From: Rhizobium sp. RU20A
GTDB lineage: Bacteria; Pseudomonadota; Alphaproteobacteria; Rhizobiales; Rhizobiaceae
DNA length: 64,000 bases
NCBI RefSeq assembly: GCF_900155885.1
Contig: NZ_FTMB01000003.1
Coordinates: 1-64,000 of the forward strand
Direction: 5' to 3'
The notes below the pieces were generated by a model, which saw nothing but the letters and a program-made list of their open reading frames with translations, had not been told where the DNA came from and searched no databases. Shown here piece by piece: positions 51,430 through 59,598 of the stretch (positions are counted from its first letter, which is position 1; every line of letters begins with the position of its first letter). The position numbers and the translations under genes are program-made.

Positions 51430-52134
51430 TCACAGGAGGTTCGACAGAAACTCCGTCAGGTTTTCGGTGATGAAGTCGATCTGGTCGCAGGTTTCGTCTA
51501 CGCGTTCCCAGGCTTCGGCGACGTCATATTCGAGGTTGCGCGGCACGAGCAGCACGGTCTTCATGCCGAGCGCGCGGGGAACGACGAGATTGCGCGGCAG
51601 GTCCTCGAACATGGCTGCGTTCCGGGTATCGACGCGGTGCAGGCTCATGAACTTGTCGTAGGTCTCGCCGGCCGGCTTCGGCGTATAGCCGGCGGCGACG
51701 ATGTCGAAGATGTCGTCGAAATGATCGAGGATGCCGAGCGCGCGGGCGGCCATTTCGGCATGGCGCACGCTGCCATTGGTGAAGATGAACTTGCGGCCGG
51801 GCAGCGCCTTGATTACGGCGCCGAGCTCCGGATCGGCCGGAACCACGCCGTAGTCGATGGCGTGCGCCTTTTCGAGGAAGTCGTCGGGATCGATGCCGTG
51901 ATGCAGCATCAGCCCCTGAAGGGTGGTGCCGTGATCGCGGTAATACTGCTTCTGCAGCACGCGCGCATCTTCCGGAGACAGGGACAACAGGGTCGCAACA
52001 TAGGCCGTCATGTTGCGGTCGATCTGCGAGAAGAGATCGACGTGATGCGGGTAGAGCGTGTTGTCGAGGTCGAAGACCCAGTCGGTGACGTGGGAAAATT
52101 CGGCTTTGGTCGGGGCGCGGCGATAATCGGTCAT
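51430..52134 (-). CDS. HAD-family pyrimidine 5'-nucleotidase-like phosphatase
   Basis: Hydrolase of 234 aa. HAD motif I is FDLDNTLYPHHVDLF (both Asp present), motif II FTNGS, motif III Lys in TPKPAGETYDKF, motif IV FEDLPRN. DNTLYPxxxxLF places it in the SDT1/pyrimidine-nucleotidase subgroup (TIGR01993), which dephosphorylates UMP/CMP-type nucleotides. Divergent from the EamA transporter with a 113-bp spacer. From memory, related genomes have such a gene near argB. Confidence 0.88.
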   Translation of the reverse strand: MTDYRRAPTKAEFSHVTDWVFDLDNTLYPHHVDLFSQIDRNMTAYVATLLSLSPEDARVLQKQYYRDHGTTLQGLMLHHGIDPDDFLEKAHAIDYGVVPADPELGAVIKALPGRKFIFTNGSVRHAEMAARALGILDHFDDIFDIVAAGYTPKPAGETYDKFMSLHRVDTRNAAMFEDLPRNLVVPRALGMKTVLLVPRNLEYDVAEAWERVDETCDQIDFITENLTEFLSNLL

Positions 52135-52247
52135 GGCGCCTTATGGCACGGACCGCGCCGGCCGCGAAGGGCCTTCTTCGGCGGGCCGCGCCGCCACGCG
52201 GATTTTCCGCTTCTCCGCCGCCGGGCTGCGTGATACCGCCGGAGATC

Positions 52248-53153
52248 ATGGACGCCTGGATCCCCATCACCATCGCCGCCGCCTTTCTGCAGAACCTGCG
52301 CTCGGCCCTGCAGAAGCATCTGCGCACCTCGCTCGGCACGACCGGGGCGAGCTTTGCCCGCTTCGGCTACGGCTTTCCCGTCGCGGTGCTTTACGTGGTG
52401 GCGCTCACTGCCCTCGTCGGCTACCGGATGCCGCAGCCGAACCTTACCTTCGCGGTGTGGGGCATCATCGGGGGCCTCGCGCAGATCTATGCAACGATCC
52501 TGCTCGTTCACCTCTTCTCGCTGCGCAACTTCGCCGTCGGAACCGCCTATTCCAAGACCGAACCGGTGCAGGCTGCCCTGTTCGGCCTGATCATCCTCGG
52601 CGAGCGGCTGACGGCGGGGGCCGTGGCGGCGATCGTCGTCGGGGTGGTCGGGGTCATGCTGATTTCGGTGGCGCGCCAGCGGCTGTCGCCCGGCAACCTC
52701 GTGAGGGCGATGACCAGTCGGGAAGCGCTGATCGGCATCGCATCCGGCGCCATCTTTGGCATTTCCGCCGTTGCCTACCGCTCGGCGTCCCTGTCGCTCG
52801 GGGGTGATCAACCGATCATGCAGGCCGCCTTCACGCTCGCCTGCGTCACCGGCTTCCAGACCGTCTACATGCTCATCTGGATGGCGATCACGGATCGGGC
52901 CGAGATCGGCCGCGTGGCGCGCTCCTGGCGCTCCTCCAGCCTCGTGGGCCTTGCCGGCGTCATGGGGTCGGCCTGCTGGTTCACGGCCATGACGCTGCAG
53001 CAGGTGGCCTATGTGCGGGCGCTCGGCCAGATCGAACTCGTCTTCACCTTCGCCTCCTCGGTCTTCATCTTTCGCGAGCGCATCAACCGCATGGAGGTGA
53101 CCGGCTGCCTGCTTATCGTTTCCGGCATTCTCCTGCTGCTGGCCTGGAAATAG
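52248..53153 (+). CDS. EamA/DMT-family transporter
   Basis: Drug/metabolite-type membrane transporter of 301 aa with about ten hydrophobic segments in two EamA halves (GTAYSKTEPVQAALFGLIIL in the first, ALGQIELVFTFASSVFIF in the second). Substrate unknown. ATG 52248 follows GGAG; the frame is open upstream without a better start. Followed by a hydroxylase gene 97 bases later on the same strand. Confidence 0.87.
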   Translation: MDAWIPITIAAAFLQNLRSALQKHLRTSLGTTGASFARFGYGFPVAVLYVVALTALVGYRMPQPNLTFAVWGIIGGLAQIYATILLVHLFSLRNFAVGTAYSKTEPVQAALFGLIILGERLTAGAVAAIVVGVVGVMLISVARQRLSPGNLVRAMTSREALIGIASGAIFGISAVAYRSASLSLGGDQPIMQAAFTLACVTGFQTVYMLIWMAITDRAEIGRVARSWRSSSLVGLAGVMGSACWFTAMTLQQVAYVRALGQIELVFTFASSVFIFRERINRMEVTGCLLIVSGILLLLAWK

Positions 53154-53249
53154 GCTGCATGCGACAGACCGCGCGGCCAAAAGGCGATGCAAGCGGCCGG
53201 GCGGCATGGTAAAAGCTGTGAAAGAGACGGTAGGACGAATGGAAACGGC

Positions 53250-54053
53250 ATGATGAACGGTTTTCTTGACGGCGCGATGCTTTTCGGCGGCATTCTGGCT
53301 GCGCTTTATGCCGTGACCGTCGCCATCTATTTCATCCTCGGCTTCGGCATCACATGGATGAACGATCGCAATCCCGAGCGCCGCATCCAGAAGGGGCGGT
53401 TCGGGGAAAAGCGCCGGCAGGCGGAAATCCGCCAGAGCATGGCCTCTATCCTCGTCACCTGCCTTTCCGTCGCCATCGGCATTTTCGCGCAGTTGCAAGG
53501 TTGGACGATCACGCCGTGGGCGTTCAGCTGGTGGACGGCGCTGCCGCTCTTCCTGCTGACCATGGTGCTCTTCGACGCCTGGTTCTATTTCGCGCACCGG
53601 GCGCTGCACACCAAGCCGCTCTACAAATACCATGCCCTCCACCACAAGAGCGTGGCGCCAACCGCCTGGAGCAATGATTCCATCGGCCTCGTCGACACCG
53701 CGCTGTCGCAGGGCTTCTATGCCGTTGTCGTCTTTATCATCCCCATCCCGCCCGTCATCCTGCTCGCGCACCGCGCCTTCGACCAGATCAACGGCACCTT
53801 CGGCCATGCGGGCTTTGAATATTTCGCCTCGAAGACGGCGCGCTATCCCTCCCCCATGCTGTGCACGACCTATCACGACCAGCACCATGCCGAGTTCCGT
53901 TTCAACTACGCGAACTACTTTTCTTTCTGGGACCGCATAATGGGCACGATCTCGCCCGTCTACGACCAGCGGGTCGAGAGCTTCGAGGCCAATCAGGCCC
54001 CGCTCTCGCTGAAGCGTCCCATCGATCCGGCAAAGGAAAAGGCGGCCAGCTGA
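53250..54053 (+). CDS. Sterol desaturase/fatty acid hydroxylase family protein
   Basis: Membrane di-iron enzyme of 267 aa. The eight-His pattern is present as HRALH, HALHH and HDQHH, with four or so transmembrane segments (AALYAVTVAIYFILGFGI, LPLFLLTMVLFDAWFYFA). Such enzymes hydroxylate or desaturate lipids such as ornithine lipids or carotenoids; substrate cannot be chosen here. Two adjacent ATGs (53250, 53253) are possible. Convergent with argB. Confidence 0.87.
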   Translation: MMNGFLDGAMLFGGILAALYAVTVAIYFILGFGITWMNDRNPERRIQKGRFGEKRRQAEIRQSMASILVTCLSVAIGIFAQLQGWTITPWAFSWWTALPLFLLTMVLFDAWFYFAHRALHTKPLYKYHALHHKSVAPTAWSNDSIGLVDTALSQGFYAVVVFIIPIPPVILLAHRAFDQINGTFGHAGFEYFASKTARYPSPMLCTTYHDQHHAEFRFNYANYFSFWDRIMGTISPVYDQRVESFEANQAPLSLKRPIDPAKEKAAS

Positions 54054-54095
54054 CGCTGCCGCCTTTCGCTTGTCTCTTCGCGGCACCAGCCCGTC

Positions 54096-54983
54096 TCAGG
54101 GAACGATGAGCGTGCCCGCACCGTGTTCGGTGAAGATTTCCAGAAGCACCGAGTGGGCAGTCTTACCGTTGAGGATGACGACGCCCTGTACGCCGGCCTT
54201 GATGGCCTCGATGCAGGTCTCGACCTTCGGAATCATGCCGCCGGAAATCGTGCCGTCGGCGATCAGCGCATGGGCCTCGGCGACGGAGAGTTCCTTGATG
54301 AGCTGGCCGTTCTTGTCGAGCACGCCGGGCACGTCGGTGAGGAACAGCAGGCGCGTGGCGTTCAGCGCACCGGCGATGGCGCCGGCAAAGGTGTCGGCAT
54401 TGATGTTGTAGGTATGGCCGTCGCGGCCGGGCGCCACCGGCGCAATGACCGGGATCATCTCGGAGCGGGCAAGCAGGTCGAGAAGCGTGCGGTCGACTTC
54501 GACGACATCGCCGACGAAGCCGAGGTCCAGCACGCGCTCGATGTTGCTGTCGGGATCGCGCACCTTCTTCTCCGCCTTTTCGGCGAAGACCATGTTGCCA
54601 TCCTTGCCGCACAGGCCGATCGCCCATTCGCCGGTCTGGTTGATGAGCGCGACGATCTCCTTGTTGATGGAGCCGGCCAGAACCATCTCGACGATCTCGA
54701 CCGTCTTCTGGTCGGTGACGCGCAGGCCCCCTTCGAACTTCGATTCGATGCCCATCTTGGTCAGCATGGCGCCGATCTGCGGACCGCCACCGTGCACGAC
54801 GATGGGGTTGACGCCCGATTGCTTGAGCAGCGCGATATCCTCGGCAAAGGCCTTGCCGAGTTCGGCATTGCCCATCGCATGGCCGCCATATTTGACGACG
54901 ATGGTCTTGTTTTCATAGCGCTGCATATAGGGCAGAGCCTGGGCCAGAAGACGGGCCTGCGTTTCGCTTTCGGTTGCGGACAT
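54096..54983 (-). CDS. argB: Acetylglutamate kinase
   Basis: Second enzyme of arginine synthesis, phosphorylating N-acetylglutamate; 295 aa. KYGGHAMGN near residue 30, [10 protein letters not shown], the substrate-binding GLRVT, and [15 protein letters not shown] and GGMIPKVE in the ATP domain are all standard. ATG 54983 follows CAGGGG with six-base spacing. In many rhizobia argB follows engB; here an ECF sigma unit on the other strand separates them. Confidence 0.96.
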   Translation of the reverse strand: MSATESETQARLLAQALPYMQRYENKTIVVKYGGHAMGNAELGKAFAEDIALLKQSGVNPIVVHGGGPQIGAMLTKMGIESKFEGGLRVTDQKTVEIVEMVLAGSINKEIVALINQTGEWAIGLCGKDGNMVFAEKAEKKVRDPDSNIERVLDLGFVGDVVEVDRTLLDLLARSEMIPVIAPVAPGRDGHTYNINADTFAGAIAGALNATRLLFLTDVPGVLDKNGQLIKELSVAEAHALIADGTISGGMIPKVETCIEAIKAGVQGVVILNGKTAHSVLLEIFTEHGAGTLIVP

Positions 54984-55263
54984 GGTGTACCCCTGCAAAT
55001 GATCGCCCACCGCTCTAGAACATGACGGAGCGAAAGAAAATGCCGGATGCGCTGCAAATCACAGACGGCGGCGCATTTCCGGCCCGACATGATCCGCAGG
55101 CGACGTGACGGCGTAGTGACAGCCGATTTGCAAAGTCGAACTGGCGAGGAGTGACGCGGCCATGAGCGATCTTTCAACAGCCGACAGCCGGCCTTTCGCG
55201 GCGAAGACGACGCGGCAGGGCGCGGGCCTGCACATGACCATGCAAACGGGACGGGTGAGATCC

Positions 55264-55806
55264 ATGACTGATGCCGAGACGATTTCCGACCTGATCGGTC
55301 GCGTCGCCTTGAAGGACAGGAAAGCCTTTTCCACGCTTTACCAGACAACGAGCCCGAAACTTTTCGCGATCTGCATGCGTATCCTTCGCGACAGGAACGA
55401 AGCGGAAGAAGCGCTGCAGGAGGTCTATGTGAAGATCTGGCAGCGGGCCGACCGTTTCGCCACCGGGTCGGCGACGCCGATCGCTTGGCTTGCGGCCATT
55501 GCGCGCAATCACGCCATCGACGTGATCCGGGCCCGCAAGCCCGTAGGAGACACGATTGACGAGGCGTATGATTTGGCCGATTCTGCCCCCACCCCGGAAA
55601 TGCAGGTGGAACTGCGGGCCGAGGGGCGCCGGATCGATACCTGCATGGAGCGGCTGGGAGAAGACAGGGCAACGGCCGTGCGCCGGGCCTATGTGGAAGG
55701 CCTGAGCTACCAGGAGCTTGCGGACCTCTTCTCCGTGCCGCTGAATACGATGAGAACATGGCTGCGACGCAGCCTGTTGAAGCTGAGAGAGTGCATGGAG
55801 CAATGA
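55264..55806 (+). CDS. ECF sigma factor
   Basis: Group 4 sigma factor, 180 aa from ATG 55264. Sigma region 2 (FSTLYQTTSPKLFAICMRIL, EEALQEVYVKIWQ) and region 4 (YVEGLSYQELADLFSVPLNT) are clear. An in-frame ATG at 55162, behind GAGGAG, would add 34 residues; the shorter form fits family length and was chosen, but both are open. The stop overlaps the anti-sigma start (ATGA), so the two proteins are made together. The targets probably include its own promoter and the nearby fasciclin gene. Confidence 0.87.
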   Translation: MTDAETISDLIGRVALKDRKAFSTLYQTTSPKLFAICMRILRDRNEAEEALQEVYVKIWQRADRFATGSATPIAWLAAIARNHAIDVIRARKPVGDTIDEAYDLADSAPTPEMQVELRAEGRRIDTCMERLGEDRATAVRRAYVEGLSYQELADLFSVPLNTMRTWLRRSLLKLRECMEQ

Positions 55807-56525
55807 CCAGCAAGGGAACCAAGGGTGGCGACTCGACGCGCGACGAGGTGATCGCGGGCGAATATGTGCTGGGCGTTCTCTCGGCCGAGGACCGCCGGAA
55901 GGTGGAATCGCGCCTGGCGACCGACCGCGCCTTTGCCGCCATGGTGGACCGCTGGCAGAGCAACCTTTCCAGCTTCGATGAGGCTTACGAACCGATCGCC
56001 CCGCCGAAGAGCACTTATGCGGCGATCGAAAAGCGCCTTTTTGCCGAGACGGCCCTGACGCCGGCACGCCAGCCGCGCGGCCTTTGGAATTCTATTGGTT
56101 TCTGGCGCGGCTTTTCGCTCGCCTCCGTCGCCGGGATCGCCGGGCTTCTTGCCTTCGGCAACGGCAATGTGATGACCCCGCGCGGCACGCGTGCGCCGTT
56201 GGTGGCTGAAATGAAGGGCAAGGATGCGCCCATCGACCTCGTTGCCCATTATGATGCGACGAGCGGAACGCTGGATGTGACGCCGGTGGCCGCCGGTGCG
56301 GACGACCAAAAATCGCTCGAGTTGTGGCTTGTGAAGCCGGATGGCAAGACCGTCTCCCTTGGCGTGCTGCCGCAGACAGGTGAGGGCTCACTGACCGTCT
56401 CGCCCGATCTGCGGGGCGGCATGACGAACGGCGCAACACTGGCCGTCAGTGTGGAGCCGTTTGGTGGCTCGCCAACGGGTGTCGCGACGGGTCCGGTGAT
56501 CCTCGTGGGCGCAATGGCGCAATAG
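55803..56525 (+). CDS. RskA-type membrane anti-sigma factor
   Basis: Anti-sigma factor of 240 aa. The cytoplasmic N-terminus (about 1-95) has GEYVLGVLSAEDRRKVESRL, resembling anti-sigma K proteins. A single transmembrane helix (about 103-120, FSLASVAGIAGLLAFG) precedes a periplasmic RskA domain (LWLVKPDGKTVSLGVLP). No zinc-binding HxxxCxxC was seen. Start codon overlaps the sigma stop; GGAG lies two bases before it. It would hold the sigma factor at the membrane until a periplasmic signal triggers release. Confidence 0.88.
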   Translation: MTSKGTKGGDSTRDEVIAGEYVLGVLSAEDRRKVESRLATDRAFAAMVDRWQSNLSSFDEAYEPIAPPKSTYAAIEKRLFAETALTPARQPRGLWNSIGFWRGFSLASVAGIAGLLAFGNGNVMTPRGTRAPLVAEMKGKDAPIDLVAHYDATSGTLDVTPVAAGADDQKSLELWLVKPDGKTVSLGVLPQTGEGSLTVSPDLRGGMTNGATLAVSVEPFGGSPTGVATGPVILVGAMAQ

Positions 56526-56558
56526 CGACCGCCGCGCCGCATCCTGCTACCGTGAAAT

Positions 56559-56590
56559 GGCCGGCCGTCCCGCCGGCCTTTTTCTTTTTT
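56559..56590 (+). terminator. Rho-independent terminator of the sigma/anti-sigma operon
   Basis: GGCCGGC (56559-56565) and GCCGGCC (56572-56578) form a perfect stem with a six-base loop, followed by TTTTTCTTTTTT. It separates the sigma operon from the fasciclin gene, which therefore needs its own promoter. Confidence 0.9.
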
Positions 56591-56619
56591 GCGCCCAGTC
56601 GATTTTTCTTCCGTCGGCC

Positions 56620-56648
56620 TGAAACTTCCTTTCGACCCCTCCCGTAGA
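56620..56648 (+). promoter_or_regulatory. Candidate ECF-type promoter of the fasciclin gene
   Basis: TGAAAC (56620-56625) and CGTAGA (56643-56648) are spaced by 17 bases, the layout of an ECF sigma promoter, about 85 bases before the fasciclin start. CGTAG also occurs upstream of the sigma gene (55112-55116), but the -35 part there matches poorly. A plausible target of the adjacent sigma factor; not established. Confidence 0.4.
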
Positions 56649-56731
56649 TGCCAACGTTCCCAAGGAGGAACGGCGCTTGGAGTGGCGGGATGAAGCCCGC
56701 ACGGCGTCGCCAACAACTGGAAGGAAGACCC

Positions 56732-57289
56732 ATGCTGAAGACCATGATCCGTACCCTGACCGTGGCCACGATGCTGACAGCCGGCACGCTGGCAGCGCAT
56801 GCCGAAAACCCGATGGTTGGCGGTGCCGCCATGTATGAGAACAAGAACATCGTCGAGAACGCCGTCAACTCGAAGGATCACACCACGCTGGTCGCCGCCG
56901 TGAAGGCCGCCGGCCTCGTCGAGACGCTCTCCGGCGCCGGCCCGTTCACCGTGTTTGCGCCGACCAACGCCGCCTTCGAAGCCCTGCCGGCCGGTACGGT
57001 CGACACGCTGCTGAAGCCGGAAAACAAGGAACAGCTGACGAAGGTGCTGACATGCCACGTTGTGGCCGCTGACGTGATGTCTGCCGCGCTCGCCAAGATG
57101 ATCGCTGACGATGGCGGTACCCACAATGTCACGACGGTCGGCGGCTGCGTGCTGCAGGCCAAGGCCGATGGCGGCAAGGTGACGCTGACGGACGAAAATG
57201 GCGGCGTGGCGAATGTCACGATCGCCGACGTCAAGCAGTCGAACGGCGTGATCCACGTCATCGACAAGGTCCTGCTGCCGAAGAGCTAA
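56732..57289 (+). CDS. Secreted fasciclin-domain protein
   Basis: Protein of 185 aa with a Sec signal peptide (TLTVATMLTAGTLAAHA, cleavage near residue 22-23) and one FAS1 domain. FTVFAPTNAAFEALPAGTV and the final GVIHVIDKVLLP are the two conserved FAS1 blocks. FAS1 proteins act in adhesion or surface structure. GGAAGGAAGACCC precedes ATG 56732. It lies downstream of an ECF sigma/anti-sigma pair, past a terminator, and is probably a regulon member. Confidence 0.93.
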   Translation: MLKTMIRTLTVATMLTAGTLAAHAENPMVGGAAMYENKNIVENAVNSKDHTTLVAAVKAAGLVETLSGAGPFTVFAPTNAAFEALPAGTVDTLLKPENKEQLTKVLTCHVVAADVMSAALAKMIADDGGTHNVTTVGGCVLQAKADGGKVTLTDENGGVANVTIADVKQSNGVIHVIDKVLLPKS

Positions 57290-57294
57290 AGCAC

Positions 57295-57382
57295 GTCCAG
57301 CAAAAGTGCGTTAGCGGTTTTGCGTCCGGACTGCGTAAAACAGGAGCTCGAGAATTTCCGGTGATCCGGTTTTCACCGGGAA
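57295..57382. repeat. RIME-like hairpins after the fasciclin gene
   Basis: The 261-bp spacer to engB contains GCAAAA...TTTTGC and GTTTTGCG...CGTAAAAC dyads around a GTCCGGAC core (57300-57341). A second imperfect hairpin has arms TTCCGGTG (57356-57363) and CACCGG (57374-57379). The first is typical of abundant rhizobial intergenic repeats; the second may end fasciclin transcription. No gene seen. Confidence 0.55.
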
Positions 57383-57550
57383 GTCTCTAGGCCTGAAAAC
57401 CTCCGGTGTTTCGGCGCTGTCGTCGGAACGCCCCGTCGGCCGGCACGGTGAGGCGGCGGCACTTCGGGTCCAGTCGTCGCTTCCCTCGGTCGTCGCGCCG
57501 CGTCTGCCTCACGGCAGGCGCGGCGTCGTCGTTTTGTCAGCGTCGCCCTG

Positions 57551-58204
57551 TCACGTCGTGACCGTCTTGACGATCGCGGCGCGCAATTCGTCGAGGCCCC
57601 TGCCCTTTTCGGACGAGGTCGAAAGGATCTCCGGATAGGCGGCCGGGCGCTTCTTGATGCGCTCGAGGCTCTCGGCGATCAGCCGGGGCACGCCGGCTTC
57701 CTTGATCTTGTCGGTCTTTGTCAGCACGAGCTGGTAGGACATGGCCGCCTTGTCGAGCAGGGCCATGACCTCCTCGTCGTTCTTCTTGATGCCGTGGCGG
57801 CTGTCGATCAGCACGTAGACGCGCTTCAGCGTGGCGCGGCCGCGCAGATAGTCGAAGACGAGCTTGGTCCAGTTGTCGACCGTCTCTTTCGGTGCCTCGG
57901 CATAGCCGTAGCCGGGCATATCGACCAGCGCCATGGGCGGCAGGTCGCCGTCCGCACCGCTATAGCCATCCGGCACGAAATAATTGAGCTCCTGCGTGCG
58001 GCCCGGCGTATTGGACGTGCGGGCAAGACCCTTCTGTCCCGTCAGCGCATTGATCAGCGAGGACTTGCCGACATTGGAGCGGCCCGCAAAGGCGATTTCC
58101 GGCGGTCCCTCGGGCGGCAGGAACTTCAGCGCAGGCACGCCGCGGATAAACACCCAGGGCTTGCCGAAGAGAGGCCGTTCTTCGTCGGGCGCGGGATTGT
58201 TCAT
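57551..58204 (-). CDS. engB: Ribosome biogenesis GTP-binding protein YsxC/EngB
   Basis: Essential GTPase of 217 aa needed for 50S subunit assembly. G1 is [12 protein letters not shown]2 lies around TSNTPGRT, G3 is [10 protein letters not shown]4 is LTKTDKI and G5 is STSSEKG. The start ATG is 58204. It lies between an EamA transporter and the sigma/fasciclin block. Confidence 0.96.
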   Translation of the reverse strand: MNNPAPDEERPLFGKPWVFIRGVPALKFLPPEGPPEIAFAGRSNVGKSSLINALTGQKGLARTSNTPGRTQELNYFVPDGYSGADGDLPPMALVDMPGYGYAEAPKETVDNWTKLVFDYLRGRATLKRVYVLIDSRHGIKKNDEEVMALLDKAAMSYQLVLTKTDKIKEAGVPRLIAESLERIKKRPAAYPEILSTSSEKGRGLDELRAAIVKTVTT

Positions 58205-58263
58205 CGTTCTTCTGCTCCGGGAGTGACATTATCTCCCCGGCTTTCGGGATTTGAGCGCGAAAG

Positions 58264-59202
58264 TCAAGGTGCAGGCATGGGCTTGGGCGGCGCGGAGGTG
58301 GGTCGGCGCTGCTGGCGCAGCATCTCGACCGTCAGATAACCGAAGAGCGCGACGAGCACCACGGCGCCACCGATCAGGGTGGAGACTGCGGGGATTTCGC
58401 CGTGGACGATGGCGACCCAGAGTGGCTGCAGCACGGTTTCGGCCGTGCCGAGGAGCGCGGCCAGCGCCGAGGGAATGAGGCGCGCGCCGGTGACGAAGAG
58501 CGCAAGGCCAAGGCCGAAATTGAGGGCACCGAGCGCGATGAGGACAATGAGTTCCTGGCCGGTGACGGCAAAGCCGGGTGTCTGGGTGGCCGCCATGGTG
58601 GCGGCCATCAGCGTCCCCAGGCAGACGGCCGGCGTCATGCGCACATGGGCATAACGCCGCGTGATGACGGTGGCGGTGGCAAAGACGAGCGCCACCAGCA
58701 CGGCCAGCGCATCGCCGAGCGGCGAGACGGAGCCCGTCATGCTGTCCGAAACCATGATGCCGACGCCAGCAATCACGAGCGCAATGGCGATCCAGGTGGA
58801 GCCGGAGACGCGCTCGCGAAAGATCAGCCAACTCATCAGCGCCGCGATCAGCGGCACCGCCGCTCCGATCAGCACGACATTGGCGACGGTGGTGTAGGAC
58901 AGCGCCAGAACGAAGGAAGTGGAGGCCGTGGCAAAACACGCCCCGACGGCAACGCCCGGCAGCCCCATGGCCGGAAAGAGCCGCAACATGGCGCGCGGAC
59001 CGTCCCTCAACGCCATGAAGCCGATGAGGAAGAGCGCCGCGAAGACGGAGCGCCAGAAGACGATGGTCCAGCTGTCGGCATCCGGCAGGAAGCGCACCAG
59101 CATGCCCCCGAAACTCCACACGACCGCCGAGCCGAAGACGAGGGCGGCGCCGAGGCGTTGTTCGCTTCCAGGCGTCGCAGCCTGCGGCATGGCGGCGGTC
59201 AT
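58264..59202 (-). CDS. EamA/DMT-family transporter
   Basis: Ten-helix drug/metabolite-type transporter of 312 aa with two EamA repeats (FGSAVVWSFGGMLVRFL in the first, ALGALNFGLGLALFVTGARL in the second). Substrate unknown. It sits 59 bases upstream of engB on the same strand, between yidC and engB; the spacer to yidC holds a large palindromic repeat. The second transporter of this family in the window (compare 52248); the two do not look like recent duplicates. Confidence 0.87.
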   Translation of the reverse strand: MTAAMPQAATPGSEQRLGAALVFGSAVVWSFGGMLVRFLPDADSWTIVFWRSVFAALFLIGFMALRDGPRAMLRLFPAMGLPGVAVGACFATASTSFVLALSYTTVANVVLIGAAVPLIAALMSWLIFRERVSGSTWIAIALVIAGVGIMVSDSMTGSVSPLGDALAVLVALVFATATVITRRYAHVRMTPAVCLGTLMAATMAATQTPGFAVTGQELIVLIALGALNFGLGLALFVTGARLIPSALAALLGTAETVLQPLWVAIVHGEIPAVSTLIGGAVVLVALFGYLTVEMLRQQRRPTSAPPKPMPAP

Positions 59203-59342
59203 GGCGGTGTCCTCTCCCCGGCGGCGATGTCGCCTGCAGTCTGCTTACGAACGAGCTTAGCGCCATCGCTTCCCATCGGAAGCCGCACCAACGACGCGGG
59301 TCGTCGCATGTCCTGCGGGAAAAGGGAAGCGGTGGCGGGCAG

Positions 59343-59516
59343 CACCCCCTCTGCCCTGCCGGGCATCTCCCCCACAAGGGGAAGATTGGCAAGAGGCGCG
59401 ACATTCCTGCAAAGTGGCGACTTCCCGAAGGTGACCCGGTCATGAGGGAGCGCGACATTACCCTCAGGTCGATCTCCCGCCTCGTGGGGGAGATGCTCGG
59501 CAGGACAGAGGGTGGG
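59343..59516. repeat. 174-bp inverted-repeat element
   Basis: Two 39-base arms, 59343-59381 and 59478-59516, are reverse complements with about six mismatches and enclose 96 bases. The arms carry CATCTCCCCCACAAGGGG and its counterpart GTGGGGGAGATGC. Such GC-rich elements recur in rhizobial intergenic DNA and resemble a small non-autonomous mobile palindrome. It separates yidC from the EamA transporter. Confidence 0.8.
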
Positions 59517-59545
59517 TATCCCGCCACAACCGCGCCAACGATAAA

Positions 59546-59573
59546 GGGCGCGTACCCTTCCAGATACGCGCCC
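59546..59573 (-). terminator. Terminator of the rpmH-rnpA-yidC operon
   Basis: GGGCGCGTA and TACGCGCCC form a perfect 9-bp stem with a 10-base loop 25 bases after the yidC stop; on the minus strand it is followed by TTTATCG. A moderate terminator. Confidence 0.8.
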
Positions 59574-59598
59574 CAGATCTTTCGCATCGTCCTGCCAG

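Larger units (their letters stand above)
59203..59598. other. 396-bp spacer holding a large inverted repeat and the yidC terminator
   Basis: No gene is supported. The left 140 bases are featureless; the rest is the inverted repeat at 59343-59516 and the terminator hairpin at 59546-59573. Confidence 0.7.

Noticed and set aside
52131-54086. 651-codon minus-strand frame over the EamA and hydroxylase genes
   Set aside because: Covers two convincing plus-strand membrane proteins; extreme Gly/Arg/Asp content.
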